A program made the translations under genes and the position numbers. The notes beneath the pieces were generated by a model. It did not search any database and had not been told where the DNA came from. It worked only from the letters and a program-made list of their open reading frames with translations. From Bacillota bacterium (GTDB lineage: Bacteria; Bacillota_I; Bacilli_A; RFN20; CAG-826), in assembly GCA_023393065.1 (NCBI GenBank), contig JAEWMX010000015.1, positions 186,001-250,000 on the forward strand: a DNA stretch of 64,000 nt, read 5' to 3'. Position 1 is the stretch's first letter. The number at the start of each line of letters is the position of its first letter. Shown one piece after another: positions 34,348 to 42,941 of this stretch.

Positions 34348-35601
34348 TTATTCTATGTTGATTAAATAGTAATTTTTCTTGCCGCGCCGCAAGACATAGT
34401 ATTTGCCATATAAAGAGCCATCGCTTGTTAAAGGCGCCATTCCATCATGAACTTTTTGGCCGTTTAAAGAGATGCTTCCACCGCTTAAAAACTCGCGAGC
34501 TTCGCGCTTAGATGATGCGGCTTTTGCTAAAAGCAAAGCCTCTTCGAGGATGATTCCTGATGAGACTTTAACTTCTAAGTCGCCCAAGACTTCGATGAGA
34601 TTTTTTTCGCTCATCGTCACAAAGTCGCCAGAGAAGAGAGATTCGCTCATTTTTATCGCTTCATCCGCTCGCTCTTGGCCATGAACGATTTTCACGACTT
34701 CAAAGGCCAGAGTTTTCTGCGCTTGGCGGAGGCCGGGATTCGCGCTGTGAGCCGCGGCAATCGCTTCGATCTCTTCTTTATTGAGGAAAGTGAAAACCTT
34801 TAGATAGCGAACGGCATCGGCATCGCCGACATTAATGAAGTACTGATAGAGTTTATAAGGACTCGTAATCTCGGGGTCGAGATAGAGGGCGCCTCCTTCT
34901 GATTTGCCAAATTTCCTTCCCGATGAATCGACAATTAAATGGCTGGTCATCACCCCGACCTTGACCTCGCTGCCTTCGACTTTACGAATGAGTTCGAGTC
35001 CGCTGGTGAGATTACCCCATTGGTCGCTGCCTCCGACTTGAATTCGGCATCCGTGATTTCGGAAAAGGGTCAAGAAGTCAATCGCTTGCAGAAGGTTATA
35101 AGAAAATTCGGTGTAGGAAATGCCATTTTCTAGGCGGCTGGCGATAATTTCTTTATTGAGTAAATAATTGATAGGAAAATATTTACCGTAGTCGCGAAGA
35201 TAGTCGAGCATGCTGATTTTGCTTAACCAGTCGTAATTATTGACGATGATACCGCGTTTTTCATCTTCAAGATTTATAAATCTTGCTAGTTGATGGCGAA
35301 TGGCTTCTGTGTTCTTTTTTAACTCTTTTTCTTCAAGGAGGTTGCGCTCTTTTGATTTGCCTGAAGGATCGCCGATCATGCCGGTCGCCCCACCGACGAC
35401 GGGAATGACGCGATGCCCGGCTCTTTGAAGGCGCATCAAAAGGGAGATCATGACGAAATTACCAATGTGCATCGAGGCCGCACTCGGGTCAAAACCGCAG
35501 TAGATCGTCTGCGGAGTTGCGAGTAGTTCACGAATTTCTTTTTCGTCAGAATAATCTTTAATTAAACCGCGGTAATTAAGCTCGTCGATAATATTTATCA
35601 T
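34348..35601 (-). CDS. tyrS: Tyrosyl-tRNA synthetase
   Basis: 417 residues from the ATG at 35601, where AAGGAG is well placed. Class I signatures are MHIGNF (HIGH motif, about 45) and RKFGKSEGGALY (KMSKS, about 228); YTEFSYNLLQAIDF is part of the tyrosine pocket. The C-terminus (about 350-417) is an S4-like RNA-binding domain. It charges tRNA(Tyr). Unlike most Bacilli there is no T-box in front: only four bases separate it from the regulator gene upstream, so the two are co-transcribed. Confidence 0.97.
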   Translation of the reverse strand: MINIIDELNYRGLIKDYSDEKEIRELLATPQTIYCGFDPSAASMHIGNFVMISLLMRLQRAGHRVIPVVGGATGMIGDPSGKSKERNLLEEKELKKNTEAIRHQLARFINLEDEKRGIIVNNYDWLSKISMLDYLRDYGKYFPINYLLNKEIIASRLENGISYTEFSYNLLQAIDFLTLFRNHGCRIQVGGSDQWGNLTSGLELIRKVEGSEVKVGVMTSHLIVDSSGRKFGKSEGGALYLDPEITSPYKLYQYFINVGDADAVRYLKVFTFLNKEEIEAIAAAHSANPGLRQAQKTLAFEVVKIVHGQERADEAIKMSESLFSGDFVTMSEKNLIEVLGDLEVKVSSGIILEEALLLAKAASSKREAREFLSGGSISLNGQKVHDGMAPLTSDGSLYGKYYVLRRGKKNYYLINIE

Positions 35602-35605
35602 TTCT

Positions 35606-36607
35606 CTACTCCTTGGTGCTCTTGCGCGCCGTGTAAGCCGATTCAAACTTGTAGGCTTTTTCGTTTAACTCACCATTGGATAGGTCGATTAACATATACA
35701 TCGCCCGCTTTCCCACTTCTTGCATATTGATGTAGAAACTGGAAAGAGTGGGGCGAATGATTTCGGCATATTTGGTGCCGATGATGGATACGACCTCGAC
35801 ATCTTCTGGAACTTTGAGCCCTGAGTCGGTTGCGGCATTGACAATAGCTCCGCCAATCGAATCGCGATAGGCGATGAAAAAGCCTTTGCGATGCTTGACG
35901 AAATACTCCATGAAATCAAGATAGGTGCGCTCCGACGAATCGTCGACATTAAAGATGCGGTACGGAACACCGATATCGTTATGAAAATCGATGAAAGCTT
36001 TTTCAATGCGAGCGAGGAGACGGCCGGCATTATGAACGTGGAGGAAGACGGCCGGCTTCATGTCGTTCTTCTCGTAGCGGGCCTTGAGCATGCGCTTGAC
36101 CGCATGTTCATATCCGAAGTTGATGCACCCGATGCGATTGCCGGTGATTTTGTTATTGATGACGATTGTAGGAACCGAATATGAGTTAATTTTTTCGATG
36201 TCTTCCCGATCGAGTTGATCATCAAAAATGATGACGCCATCGACGTGGGATGTGATGACTTTTTCAACCATCGCGAGGGCATCACTTCTTGAATAAGAAG
36301 TAACAAATAAAGTTAAAACAAAGCCCTTTTCTTTGGCTACTTCGGTAATTCCGTTGAGCATGTTCGAGATGTAGACGTAGTTGGCAGAGGGGATGACAAT
36401 GCCGATGTTGGTCGTCACATTTGTCGCCAGAGCCCGGGCCAATCCACTCGGCTTATAACCTAATTTTTGAATCGTTGCCTCAACTTTTAATCGCGTCGCT
36501 TCTGTCACGTTTCCCTGCTTGTTGATGACGCGAGAAACGGTGGCTAATGATACTCCGCTAACTTTTGCGACTTCATATATCGTGACGCGATCTTTTAAAT
36601 AATCCAT
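35606..36607 (-). CDS. LacI/GalR-family regulator, CcpA-like
   Basis: 333 residues from the ATG at 36607 (GGGAG six bases upstream; a second ATG at 36622 is also possible). The N-terminal helix-turn-helix VTIYEVAKVSGVSLATVSRVIN and hinge (KPSGLARALATN) are followed by a periplasmic-binding-like sensor domain. The DNA-binding half closely resembles CcpA, and ccpA lies near tyrS-rpsD in B. subtilis too. CcpA with HPr-Ser-P controls carbon catabolite genes. The sensor half is more diverged, so another sugar regulator is possible. A palindrome overlies its own promoter, suggesting autoregulation. Confidence 0.85.
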   Translation of the reverse strand: MDYLKDRVTIYEVAKVSGVSLATVSRVINKQGNVTEATRLKVEATIQKLGYKPSGLARALATNVTTNIGIVIPSANYVYISNMLNGITEVAKEKGFVLTLFVTSYSRSDALAMVEKVITSHVDGVIIFDDQLDREDIEKINSYSVPTIVINNKITGNRIGCINFGYEHAVKRMLKARYEKNDMKPAVFLHVHNAGRLLARIEKAFIDFHNDIGVPYRIFNVDDSSERTYLDFMEYFVKHRKGFFIAYRDSIGGAIVNAATDSGLKVPEDVEVVSIIGTKYAEIIRPTLSSFYINMQEVGKRAMYMLIDLSNGELNEKAYKFESAYTARKSTKE

Positions 36608-36631
36608 ATTTTTCTCTCCCATAGCCCCTTC

Positions 36632-36660
36632 ATAGTATATGAAAATGTTTTCATAATCAA
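36632..36660 (-). promoter_or_regulatory. Promoter and operator of the LacI-type regulator
   Basis: TTGATT (-35) and TACTAT (-10) on the minus strand are 17 bases apart. The spacer is filled by ATGAAAA-TG-TTTTCAT (36639-36654), a 7+7 inverted repeat that matches the cre pattern TGaaaN2ttttCA closely but has TG rather than CG at the centre. A half-site (TGACATTTTCA) lies at 36664-36674. Confidence 0.7.
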
Positions 36661-36687
36661 CTGTGACATTTTCATAAACGCAGCAGA

Positions 36688-37788
36688 TTAATAGATTGGA
36701 TAGGGAACTTTTTGCAAGCGGTGAGAGGGGATATCGCGACGGCCTTCTTTCGCTTCTGGCTTACCGTCAAGGAGCACTAAATCACCGGTGAAACCGACCG
36801 TTGTATTATTGACGAAAGCCGTTCCCACGCCATACATATCAACCGGGACTCCGAGTTTGACCCATTCCGTGATTTTGGTGACGTCAAAACTGCTTGAAAC
36901 AATGATTTTAACATAGTTAAAGCCTTCGGCGTCTAATGCTTTCCGCAAGGCAAAAATAAGTTCTTTGCAAACGCCATGTGCGTTAAATCCCGAGGTGTCT
37001 TTGCCATCGAAATAATGATCGATTAAGGCTTTGGATGTATCGACGCGCACAGCTTTCAAATTCGTCTTGAGATGCCGTGCCAAAATCAGGGAATCGTGGA
37101 CGACATTGTTGTTGTAATCGATCAAAGCGGTCACTTTTTCATTCGGAAAAGTCTTTTGGTAGAGGGTTGCGGCTTTGATGATGTCGCCTCCGCACACCTG
37201 AATAAGGGCGTGGGGCATCGTTCCCATGCCTTTTCCGCCCCACCAGTAGCCTTGGGCATCGGTGCTGACTTTATCGATTCCAGCAACGTAGGTGGCATAG
37301 CCATCGCCTACTTGAGTCAGATAGTCATCTTGGCGATCGGCCATCGAAAAGCAAGGGGTGCCATTAAGCTTGGCGACGACGCGATGAACATTCGTCGCGA
37401 CGCTGCTGCGGCGGGCGAGAATACCATCAATCATGCTCTCAAGGAAGCCAAAGTGTTCATATTTACCGGTCACCTTGAGAACTGGTTCGTTCGCTGCGAT
37501 GATATCCCCATCATGTAAAGCTTCAATCACTAAGTTTTCGGGTTCAATTGCAAAATTGTGAATCAGGGCGATGACTTCATCGAGTCCACACACCATGGCT
37601 TCTTCGGTCCTTTGAAAAAATTGCATCGTGACGATGTGATTAGGGTTGTATCGCTTAACGATATCGCGAGCTTTTAAAAAATAATTCGCTGCATAAAATC
37701 CGCTTTTTAAGCGTTCATCAAAACAAAAAGTTTTATTCGTGAGCCGCGATATTTTGCCTTGCTTTTTCAAGACGATTTCTAGTTCCAT
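36688..37788 (-). CDS. pncB: Nicotinate phosphoribosyltransferase
   Basis: 366 residues. GTMPHALIQVCGGD (about 200), LIDYNNNVVHDSL, VRVDTSKALIDHYF and the phosphate-binding VSSSFDVTKITEW to DMYGVGTAF mark the type II PRTase barrel. It joins nicotinate to PRPP (with ATP) to give nicotinate mononucleotide, the salvage entry to NAD. It is shorter than the 480-residue form of many Bacilli and fits the compact subgroup. It starts three bases after the ytpR-like gene and ends the long operon from glgC. Confidence 0.92.
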   Translation of the reverse strand: MELEIVLKKQGKISRLTNKTFCFDERLKSGFYAANYFLKARDIVKRYNPNHIVTMQFFQRTEEAMVCGLDEVIALIHNFAIEPENLVIEALHDGDIIAANEPVLKVTGKYEHFGFLESMIDGILARRSSVATNVHRVVAKLNGTPCFSMADRQDDYLTQVGDGYATYVAGIDKVSTDAQGYWWGGKGMGTMPHALIQVCGGDIIKAATLYQKTFPNEKVTALIDYNNNVVHDSLILARHLKTNLKAVRVDTSKALIDHYFDGKDTSGFNAHGVCKELIFALRKALDAEGFNYVKIIVSSSFDVTKITEWVKLGVPVDMYGVGTAFVNNTTVGFTGDLVLLDGKPEAKEGRRDIPSHRLQKVPYPIY

Positions 37789-37791
37789 AAT

Positions 37792-38394
37792 CTACTCCTT
37801 TGCAAAGAAATCTTGGCCGATTTCCATAAATTCTTCAATAATATAAGCTTTGTCAACTCCGTTCGGCGATTCGAGATTCAAATCTCTATAAGTGCAAATC
37901 TTGCCTTCAAAGAACATGCCATTGCGCTCTTCCACCGCTGCTAATTCGCCGTTGAAAAGTATTGTCTCAGGCAAGGCGATAACGACGAGAGAGAACGGCG
38001 GTATTTCGCATCCATCACACTTAACATATATGGCGCGTGAACCGATATCAACTTTGGCCACTTGAAGGTCATTGTCTTCGCCTTTGATCAATTCTAATAT
38101 CTGCGCGACGACAAAACCCGAAGCGAGCTGATCAGGCAGTGAATGAAGACCAAAGTTAATTAAAATATGATTGATGACATTGAGAAATTCTGGGGCGGGA
38201 TCAACAATCATTCCTCTCGCTTTGATGCGAATGATTTTCGAGATGTCAAAAAGATTGATGCCAATGAGTTCCGAATCGCAATAGATAAGTGCGGCTCCAT
38301 CCTTTTTTTCGACGCGATTGGCTCGCTTTTGATTGTTAAAAACAATCATTAAGACATCTCCAAGTGTATGGTAGTTATAAAATAGCCGGTACAT
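37792..38394 (-). CDS. YtpR-like protein (DUF4479 plus diverged tRNA-binding domain)
   Basis: 200 residues from the ATG at 38394, one base after the M42 stop; the longer frame to 38493 overlaps the peptidase gene. The N-terminus MYRLFYNYHTLGDVLMIVF resembles YtpR, whose first domain is DUF4479. Residues about 95-200 (FVVAQILELI, LQVAKVDIG, FFEGKICTYRDLNL) align in outline with the EMAP/MetG-type OB fold, but the VCGAPN and HPxAD blocks are lost. YtpR may bind tRNA or related ligands; no function is established. It is part of a tightly packed operon. Confidence 0.7.
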   Translation of the reverse strand: MYRLFYNYHTLGDVLMIVFNNQKRANRVEKKDGAALIYCDSELIGINLFDISKIIRIKARGMIVDPAPEFLNVINHILINFGLHSLPDQLASGFVVAQILELIKGEDNDLQVAKVDIGSRAIYVKCDGCEIPPFSLVVIALPETILFNGELAAVEERNGMFFEGKICTYRDLNLESPNGVDKAYIIEEFMEIGQDFFAKE

Positions 38395-38395
38395 A

Positions 38396-39484
38396 CTAAC
38401 GCCGATAACCTCTGAGTTCAGCCAATTGTTCGGCATCGAAGTTGCGCAGAAGATAAAGCAAGGATTTTTTAGCTGCAAGATAATCGTCGACATCGATGAT
38501 TGAACTCGGCGAGTGAATACCCCTTGCGCAGATGCAATGGGTCAGAGTCAAGGTGCCGGAATTAGCTTTGTGAATACTGCCGGCATCGGTTCCTCCCGGA
38601 GAATCAAAGTACTGATATTTCACGCCTGTTTCTCGGCAGGCTTTGATCTGCAGCTCAAGGAGCTCTGGAAAGGCGATCATCGAGCGATCGAGATAGCGAA
38701 TCAAGACGCCTTCGCCAAGGCGTCCGTATTCATCTTTTTTATCGCCGAAATCACGCGCCGGTGAACAATCGAGAACGATGGCAAAATCAGGTTTAATTTC
38801 TTGCGTGGCAGTTTGTGCGCCTCGTAAGCCGACCTCTTCTTGGACGTTGGCCCCGATGTATAAGTCATATGGCAAATCATCATTGGCGAGTTCATCGAGA
38901 ATATCAAGAGCGAGCGCGACGCCATAGCGATTATCAAACGCCTTAGCCAAAAGCCTCTGTCCGTCATTTAACACTTTAAAGTCGCCGAGGACGACGATCG
39001 AATCGCCAATTGACAAACCGGCTTTAATCGCTTCTTCTTTTGAGGTGAAGCCAAAATCGAAAAGGAGTTCTTCGATGTAGCGATCTTCGTCTTCATTTTT
39101 TTCATTCTTGAGGTGGGGGGGGATCGAGGCGATGGCTCCATAGTATTTGCCACCTTTTTGTGTTTTTAAAACAACGCGATGAGCGGCCAGCGTCTCTTTG
39201 CTATGTCCGCCGAGAGCTGAAGTTTTGATCAGTCCATTATCAAGAATGTATAAGAGCATAAAACCAATTTCATCCATATGGCCAGCAACCATGACTTTCG
39301 GAGCGTTGTCAACCTTCGATTTTTTATGAGCATAGAGACTTCCGAGGTTATCGCTTACAAGGTCAAGACCTTTTACCTGGAATTCGTTTAAAAGAAAACT
39401 TCGAACTTCATTTTCTGCGCCAGGGACTCCGACGAGCTGAGTCGCTGTTTCGAGAAGTGATAGTTGACGAGCAGTTAGTTTCAT
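38396..39484 (-). CDS. M42-family aminopeptidase (copy 2)
   Basis: 362 residues. Metal and catalytic blocks are VAGHMDEIGFML (about 66), KAFDNRYGVALAL (about 178), VQEEVGLRGA (about 212), VLDCSPA and CARGIHSPSSI. These match the first M42 gene (4726-5814) in order but clearly differ in sequence, so it is an old paralogue (perhaps a different residue preference, such as glutamyl versus leucyl). AAGGAGAAAATAAAC precedes the ATG. It lies between trmB and the ytpR-like gene. Confidence 0.92.
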   Translation of the reverse strand: MKLTARQLSLLETATQLVGVPGAENEVRSFLLNEFQVKGLDLVSDNLGSLYAHKKSKVDNAPKVMVAGHMDEIGFMLLYILDNGLIKTSALGGHSKETLAAHRVVLKTQKGGKYYGAIASIPPHLKNEKNEDEDRYIEELLFDFGFTSKEEAIKAGLSIGDSIVVLGDFKVLNDGQRLLAKAFDNRYGVALALDILDELANDDLPYDLYIGANVQEEVGLRGAQTATQEIKPDFAIVLDCSPARDFGDKKDEYGRLGEGVLIRYLDRSMIAFPELLELQIKACRETGVKYQYFDSPGGTDAGSIHKANSGTLTLTHCICARGIHSPSSIIDVDDYLAAKKSLLYLLRNFDAEQLAELRGYRR

Positions 39485-39486
39485 GT

Positions 39487-40107
39487 TTATTTTCTCCTTG
39501 CGACGATGCGATTAATATTTTTGCCAAGCCCGCGAAATTGTCTCTCGTACTCGCTCATCGCATCACCGTCATCTAGGATGGCGTAATCACTTGTATAAGA
39601 GATGATTTCAAGGGTACTGTCTTTAATCGTGGTAAGCGAATATTCATAGAGATTATCGTTATCGCTTTTAAAGTAGAGATGACCGCCTTTGCTAAGCAGA
39701 CGAGTATATTCTAACAACTTTGAAGGAAAAGTGAGGCGTCTTTTCTCGTGTCGTTTTTTCGGCCAGGGATCAGAGAAATTAAGATAGATGGCGCCGAGTG
39801 ATTCACTTTTTAATGAAGGCAGTGCTTTTGCGACATCCTCGACGATAATGCGAACATTAGCTAATTTTTTTTCAACCACTTTCCGCGTCGCCATGGCGGC
39901 GACCATCGCCGATACTTCAAATGCTAAATAATGGGTGTGGGGATTTTGCTCGGCTAAAGCGACGATAAAATCGCCTTTGCCACAGCCGATTTCCATCTCG
40001 AGCGGAGCGCTGGTAAAAAAACCAGGGTCGTCTTCAATTTTTTCGAGAGCTATCTCTCGGTGTTCGCTAAGAAAGGGCTTAGCCCAAGGTTTATAGCGAG
40101 TTCTCAT
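39487..40107 (-). CDS. trmB: tRNA (guanine-N7)-methyltransferase
   Basis: 206 residues. The SAM site is EIGCGKGDFIVALAE (about 38) and the family signature is NFSDPWPKKRHEKRRL (about 109). TrmB methylates G46 in the variable loop of tRNAs. It overlaps pepV by four bases (ATGA), and the trmB-peptidase neighbourhood resembles the ytmP-trmB region of B. subtilis. Confidence 0.96.
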   Translation of the reverse strand: MRTRYKPWAKPFLSEHREIALEKIEDDPGFFTSAPLEMEIGCGKGDFIVALAEQNPHTHYLAFEVSAMVAAMATRKVVEKKLANVRIIVEDVAKALPSLKSESLGAIYLNFSDPWPKKRHEKRRLTFPSKLLEYTRLLSKGGHLYFKSDNDNLYEYSLTTIKDSTLEIISYTSDYAILDDGDAMSEYERQFRGLGKNINRIVARRK

Positions 40108-41465
40108 TTAAGATTTCCTAACATGTGGACTGCTCGGGCATAAATTGCCATCGACATGTAGAAATTGTTCAGTATCAAGTGTTCATCGGCTTCGTGCATG
40201 TGCGGATTGTCATCGGGAAAGGCTGCGCCGAACGCCACGGTGTTGGGGGCTTCTTTAGCATATGTTCCACCGCCCATCGTCAACGGCTTGCTGCGCTTAT
40301 CTAAACTCTCTTTGCGGTAGGCGCTTAAAAGCGTTTGAATGAGTGGAGATTTGATGGGAAATAAGAGAGCTGGGCTCCGCGAGTATATTTCGCTTGTAAG
40401 ACCGCTTGCTTCGTCAAAAAGACGGACGAAATCGGTGTCATTGACACTTTCGGGATAGCGAAAATTGACTTTTAACTCCAATACTTTGCCGTCGTAAGAA
40501 ATAATGCCTAGATTGTAGGTTGTTTCGCCTAAGTCTTTGCTTTTAGCGTGACCTTTGAAAGGTTTGCCGTCAAAGTTGCGGAACTGCGCAAAAATCTTCA
40601 AGAGGATGGCGTTTTGATAATAGGAGCCGAGCGCTTCAAGAGCAAAAAGAGCGGCATTAAGCCCGGCCTGGGGCGTTGAACCATGGGCTGCTTTGCCGTG
40701 AAATAGTATTTTTGAAATCCCGTTGGCGCTTTCGATCGACACCTTGTTTTTCAGTCCTTTTAGGAACGATTCAAATTTGGCATCGGTTTTCATGACGACT
40801 AAAGTCGTATCGATGACCGAGTTAACGGCTTCTCCTCCAGAAATTTTCATGATTCCGGGCAGGACGAGGTTCATGCGGCTGCAAAAATTGCTGATGCCTT
40901 TTTCACCGTAGATGACCGGAAAATTAGCGTCGGGCGTAAAGCCGTAAGTCGGATGTTCTTTTTTTAATTCTTTAAAATAGTATCTGAGACAACTACTTCC
41001 CCGCTCTTCGTCGCCGCCGACGACGATTCGCACGCGATAGCCATCAATTAAATTGTTGTCCTTAAGAGCTTTAACCGCGTAAAAGGCCGCGATCAAGGGT
41101 CCTTTATCGTCGCTCGTGCCGCGACCGAACATCCTTCCCTTTTCAATCTGGGCGCCAAAAGGCTCATGTTTCCAGCCGCTTCCGACCGGAACGACATCGG
41201 CATGGGCAAAAATCGAGATTAGTTTTTCTCCTTTGCCAAACGTCATTTCCGTCGCCCGGTTGTCGCAATAGTCGACTTCAAAACCAAACTGGCGAGCAAG
41301 CCTTCCGATGTATTTTAGAGCTCGATCGACGCCGGTTCCATATGGAGTGGCTTCCGAGGAGCTTTTTTCGTCATATACTGAATTAATTCTAACGAGTTCT
41401 TGAAGTGCTCTTATCGCATTGGCATGATAAGGATTGGTGAGTTCTATATAGTCAATTTCTTTCAT
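40104..41465 (-). CDS. pepV: M20-family dipeptidase (PepV / Sapep type)
   Basis: 453 residues. Zinc ligands are seen in SIFAHADVVPVG (about 85), FGRGTSDDKGPLIAA (about 112), VGGDEERGSSCLRYY (about 146) and HEADEHLIL near the C-terminus. The long lid domain insert is typical of PepV, which cleaves a range of dipeptides in the cytoplasm. It overlaps the panT-like gene by 14 bases. Peptide breakdown fits the two M42 peptidases elsewhere in the window. Confidence 0.93.
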   Translation of the reverse strand: MKEIDYIELTNPYHANAIRALQELVRINSVYDEKSSSEATPYGTGVDRALKYIGRLARQFGFEVDYCDNRATEMTFGKGEKLISIFAHADVVPVGSGWKHEPFGAQIEKGRMFGRGTSDDKGPLIAAFYAVKALKDNNLIDGYRVRIVVGGDEERGSSCLRYYFKELKKEHPTYGFTPDANFPVIYGEKGISNFCSRMNLVLPGIMKISGGEAVNSVIDTTLVVMKTDAKFESFLKGLKNKVSIESANGISKILFHGKAAHGSTPQAGLNAALFALEALGSYYQNAILLKIFAQFRNFDGKPFKGHAKSKDLGETTYNLGIISYDGKVLELKVNFRYPESVNDTDFVRLFDEASGLTSEIYSRSPALLFPIKSPLIQTLLSAYRKESLDKRSKPLTMGGGTYAKEAPNTVAFGAAFPDDNPHMHEADEHLILNNFYMSMAIYARAVHMLGNLK

Positions 41466-42084
41466 TTTGATTCTCCTTTTGGCTAAGCAGTAAAAAATCG
41501 CTATAACGGTATTTATTGATGATTAAGAGCACGACTGTCGGAGTGATGACCGCAGCGATTGCGGCCTCGATGATGGCTCCGGTCGTAATCAATCCGCCAA
41601 TGGCGAGTCCGACCCAAGTGACTGGCGAGTTGAGAAAACCTTGCAACTCCTGACGATACAATACGACGAGCATGGTCAAGACCAAAAAAGTGTGGAGAGC
41701 AGTCAGCAAAAACGATAAAACGGCGATAAATCCGCCTTTAAGATAAAGTTTAGGGAGTTTGTTAGCGATGGAGAAAATCAGGCCGGCCACGAGGCCAAAG
41801 ACGGCTCGGGGAAGCACTGATATGAGGGGGTTGACGAAAAGAAAATCAATTGTTCCCGGATATGTTGTCGCTTTAATAAGAGAGCCGAGACCAAAAAAGA
41901 TGCCATACATAAGTCCGCGCTTCCAGCCGAAGAGAGCTGCTCCGATGAGAACCGGGAGATGGATTAAAGTAAAAGAGATCGGCCCGATTTGAATAAAACC
42001 GACATAAGGGACAAAAGTCATGACGATGATAATCGCCAAAAACATCGCATCGAAGACTATTTTTACGATGAGCCTATTTCTCAT
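41452..42084 (-). CDS. ECF transporter S component, probably for pantothenate
   Basis: 210 residues from the ATG at 42084; the longer frame up to 42255 lies within coaX. About six membrane helices are visible, with the pattern IVFDAMFLAIIIVMTFVP, IGPISFTLIHLPVLIGAALFG and FGLGSLIKA of ECF S components. These bind a vitamin and use a shared energising module (EcfAA'T), not in this window. Its 11-base overlap with coaX, pantothenate kinase, strongly suggests the substrate is pantothenate (PanT). The substrate call is inferred from context. Confidence 0.85.
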   Translation of the reverse strand: MRNRLIVKIVFDAMFLAIIIVMTFVPYVGFIQIGPISFTLIHLPVLIGAALFGWKRGLMYGIFFGLGSLIKATTYPGTIDFLFVNPLISVLPRAVFGLVAGLIFSIANKLPKLYLKGGFIAVLSFLLTALHTFLVLTMLVVLYRQELQGFLNSPVTWVGLAIGGLITTGAIIEAAIAAVITPTVVLLIINKYRYSDFLLLSQKENQNERN

Positions 42085-42853
42085 TTTTCTTAGCCTCATT
42101 CCGTTCATATATGATGCGCAAACCATCGAGTAAGAGAAACTCATCATATATAAAATCAGGCAGCAAATCCTTGACGTAAGGCGCGTCGCCACCAGTGATG
42201 ACGCGCTTGGTCGGATAGCCGAGTTCTTCCTCAAATTTTGCGACGAGACCATCAATCATGCTGGCCGTTCCGTAAATAGCGCCAGCATTTGTCGAATCTT
42301 TGGTATTTTTGCCTATTACTTTTTTCGGTCGCGAAAGCGAAACGCGCGCCAATTGGGCCGCGCGGCCAATTAAGGCGTCGACGGCGACATAAAGGCCGGG
42401 ATAAAAGGTCGCTCCGACGAAAGCTCCTTTGTGATCGATAGCTAGAATTTTAATAGCCGTGCCTAAATCGATGATGGTGAGCGGCGCGCCGTATTTGGCG
42501 ATGGCTCCGACCGAATCGGCGACCAAATCGCTACCCAATTCATTCGGATGATCGATGAAAATAGGCAGGCCCGTTTTAAGGCCGGGTGTCAAAATGACAC
42601 TGTCCAAGCGAAAGGTCAGGCGAAGGGCCTCGCGCATCACTTCCGTTAAGAACGGAACGACGCTGGAAATTATCGCTCCGCGAAAAGCGTTTTTATCAAT
42701 TTTGCGAAATTGGATGAAAGTATCGATCGTCGAGATGTACTCGTCGAGGCTCTTCTTGATATCGGTTGCCGTTTTAAAAGACGCAACCAAGCGAGATTCG
42801 TCAAAGACTCCAAAGGCAATGAGGGTATTGCCCACATCGACCGTTAATAGCAT
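42074..42853 (-). CDS. coaX: Type III pantothenate kinase
   Basis: 259 residues from the ATG at 42853, with GGAGGTAAACAC before it. MLLTVDVGNTLIAFGVF is the ASKHA phosphate loop; IDHPNELGSDLVAD and TIIDLGTAIKI are the other active-site blocks of CoaX. It phosphorylates pantothenate, the first step to CoA; the last step (CoaE) is encoded at 20075-21475. It begins 88 bases after leuS and has its own -10 box. Confidence 0.95.
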   Translation of the reverse strand: MLLTVDVGNTLIAFGVFDESRLVASFKTATDIKKSLDEYISTIDTFIQFRKIDKNAFRGAIISSVVPFLTEVMREALRLTFRLDSVILTPGLKTGLPIFIDHPNELGSDLVADSVGAIAKYGAPLTIIDLGTAIKILAIDHKGAFVGATFYPGLYVAVDALIGRAAQLARVSLSRPKKVIGKNTKDSTNAGAIYGTASMIDGLVAKFEEELGYPTKRVITGGDAPYVKDLLPDFIYDEFLLLDGLRIIYERNEAKKNEK

Positions 42854-42900
42854 GTGTTTACCTCCGCTACAATCTTGCATAGCAAGTATCGTGCAAACTG

Positions 42901-42906
42901 ATTATA
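42901..42906 (-). promoter_or_regulatory. -10 box of an internal promoter before coaX
   Basis: TATAAT on the minus strand, 47 bases upstream of the coaX ATG, with AT-rich sequence and a weak TTTAAA -35. TTGCA and TGCAA in the leader can form a small hairpin. It would let coaX-panT-pepV-trmB be expressed apart from the glycogen genes. Confidence 0.5.
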
Positions 42907-42941
42907 GAAAATTATTCAATTATTTAAAAGCAAATCGACTG

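Noticed and set aside
37072..37518. 148-codon plus-strand frame within pncB
   Set aside because: Antisense to a clear enzyme gene with intact motifs; composition explains it.
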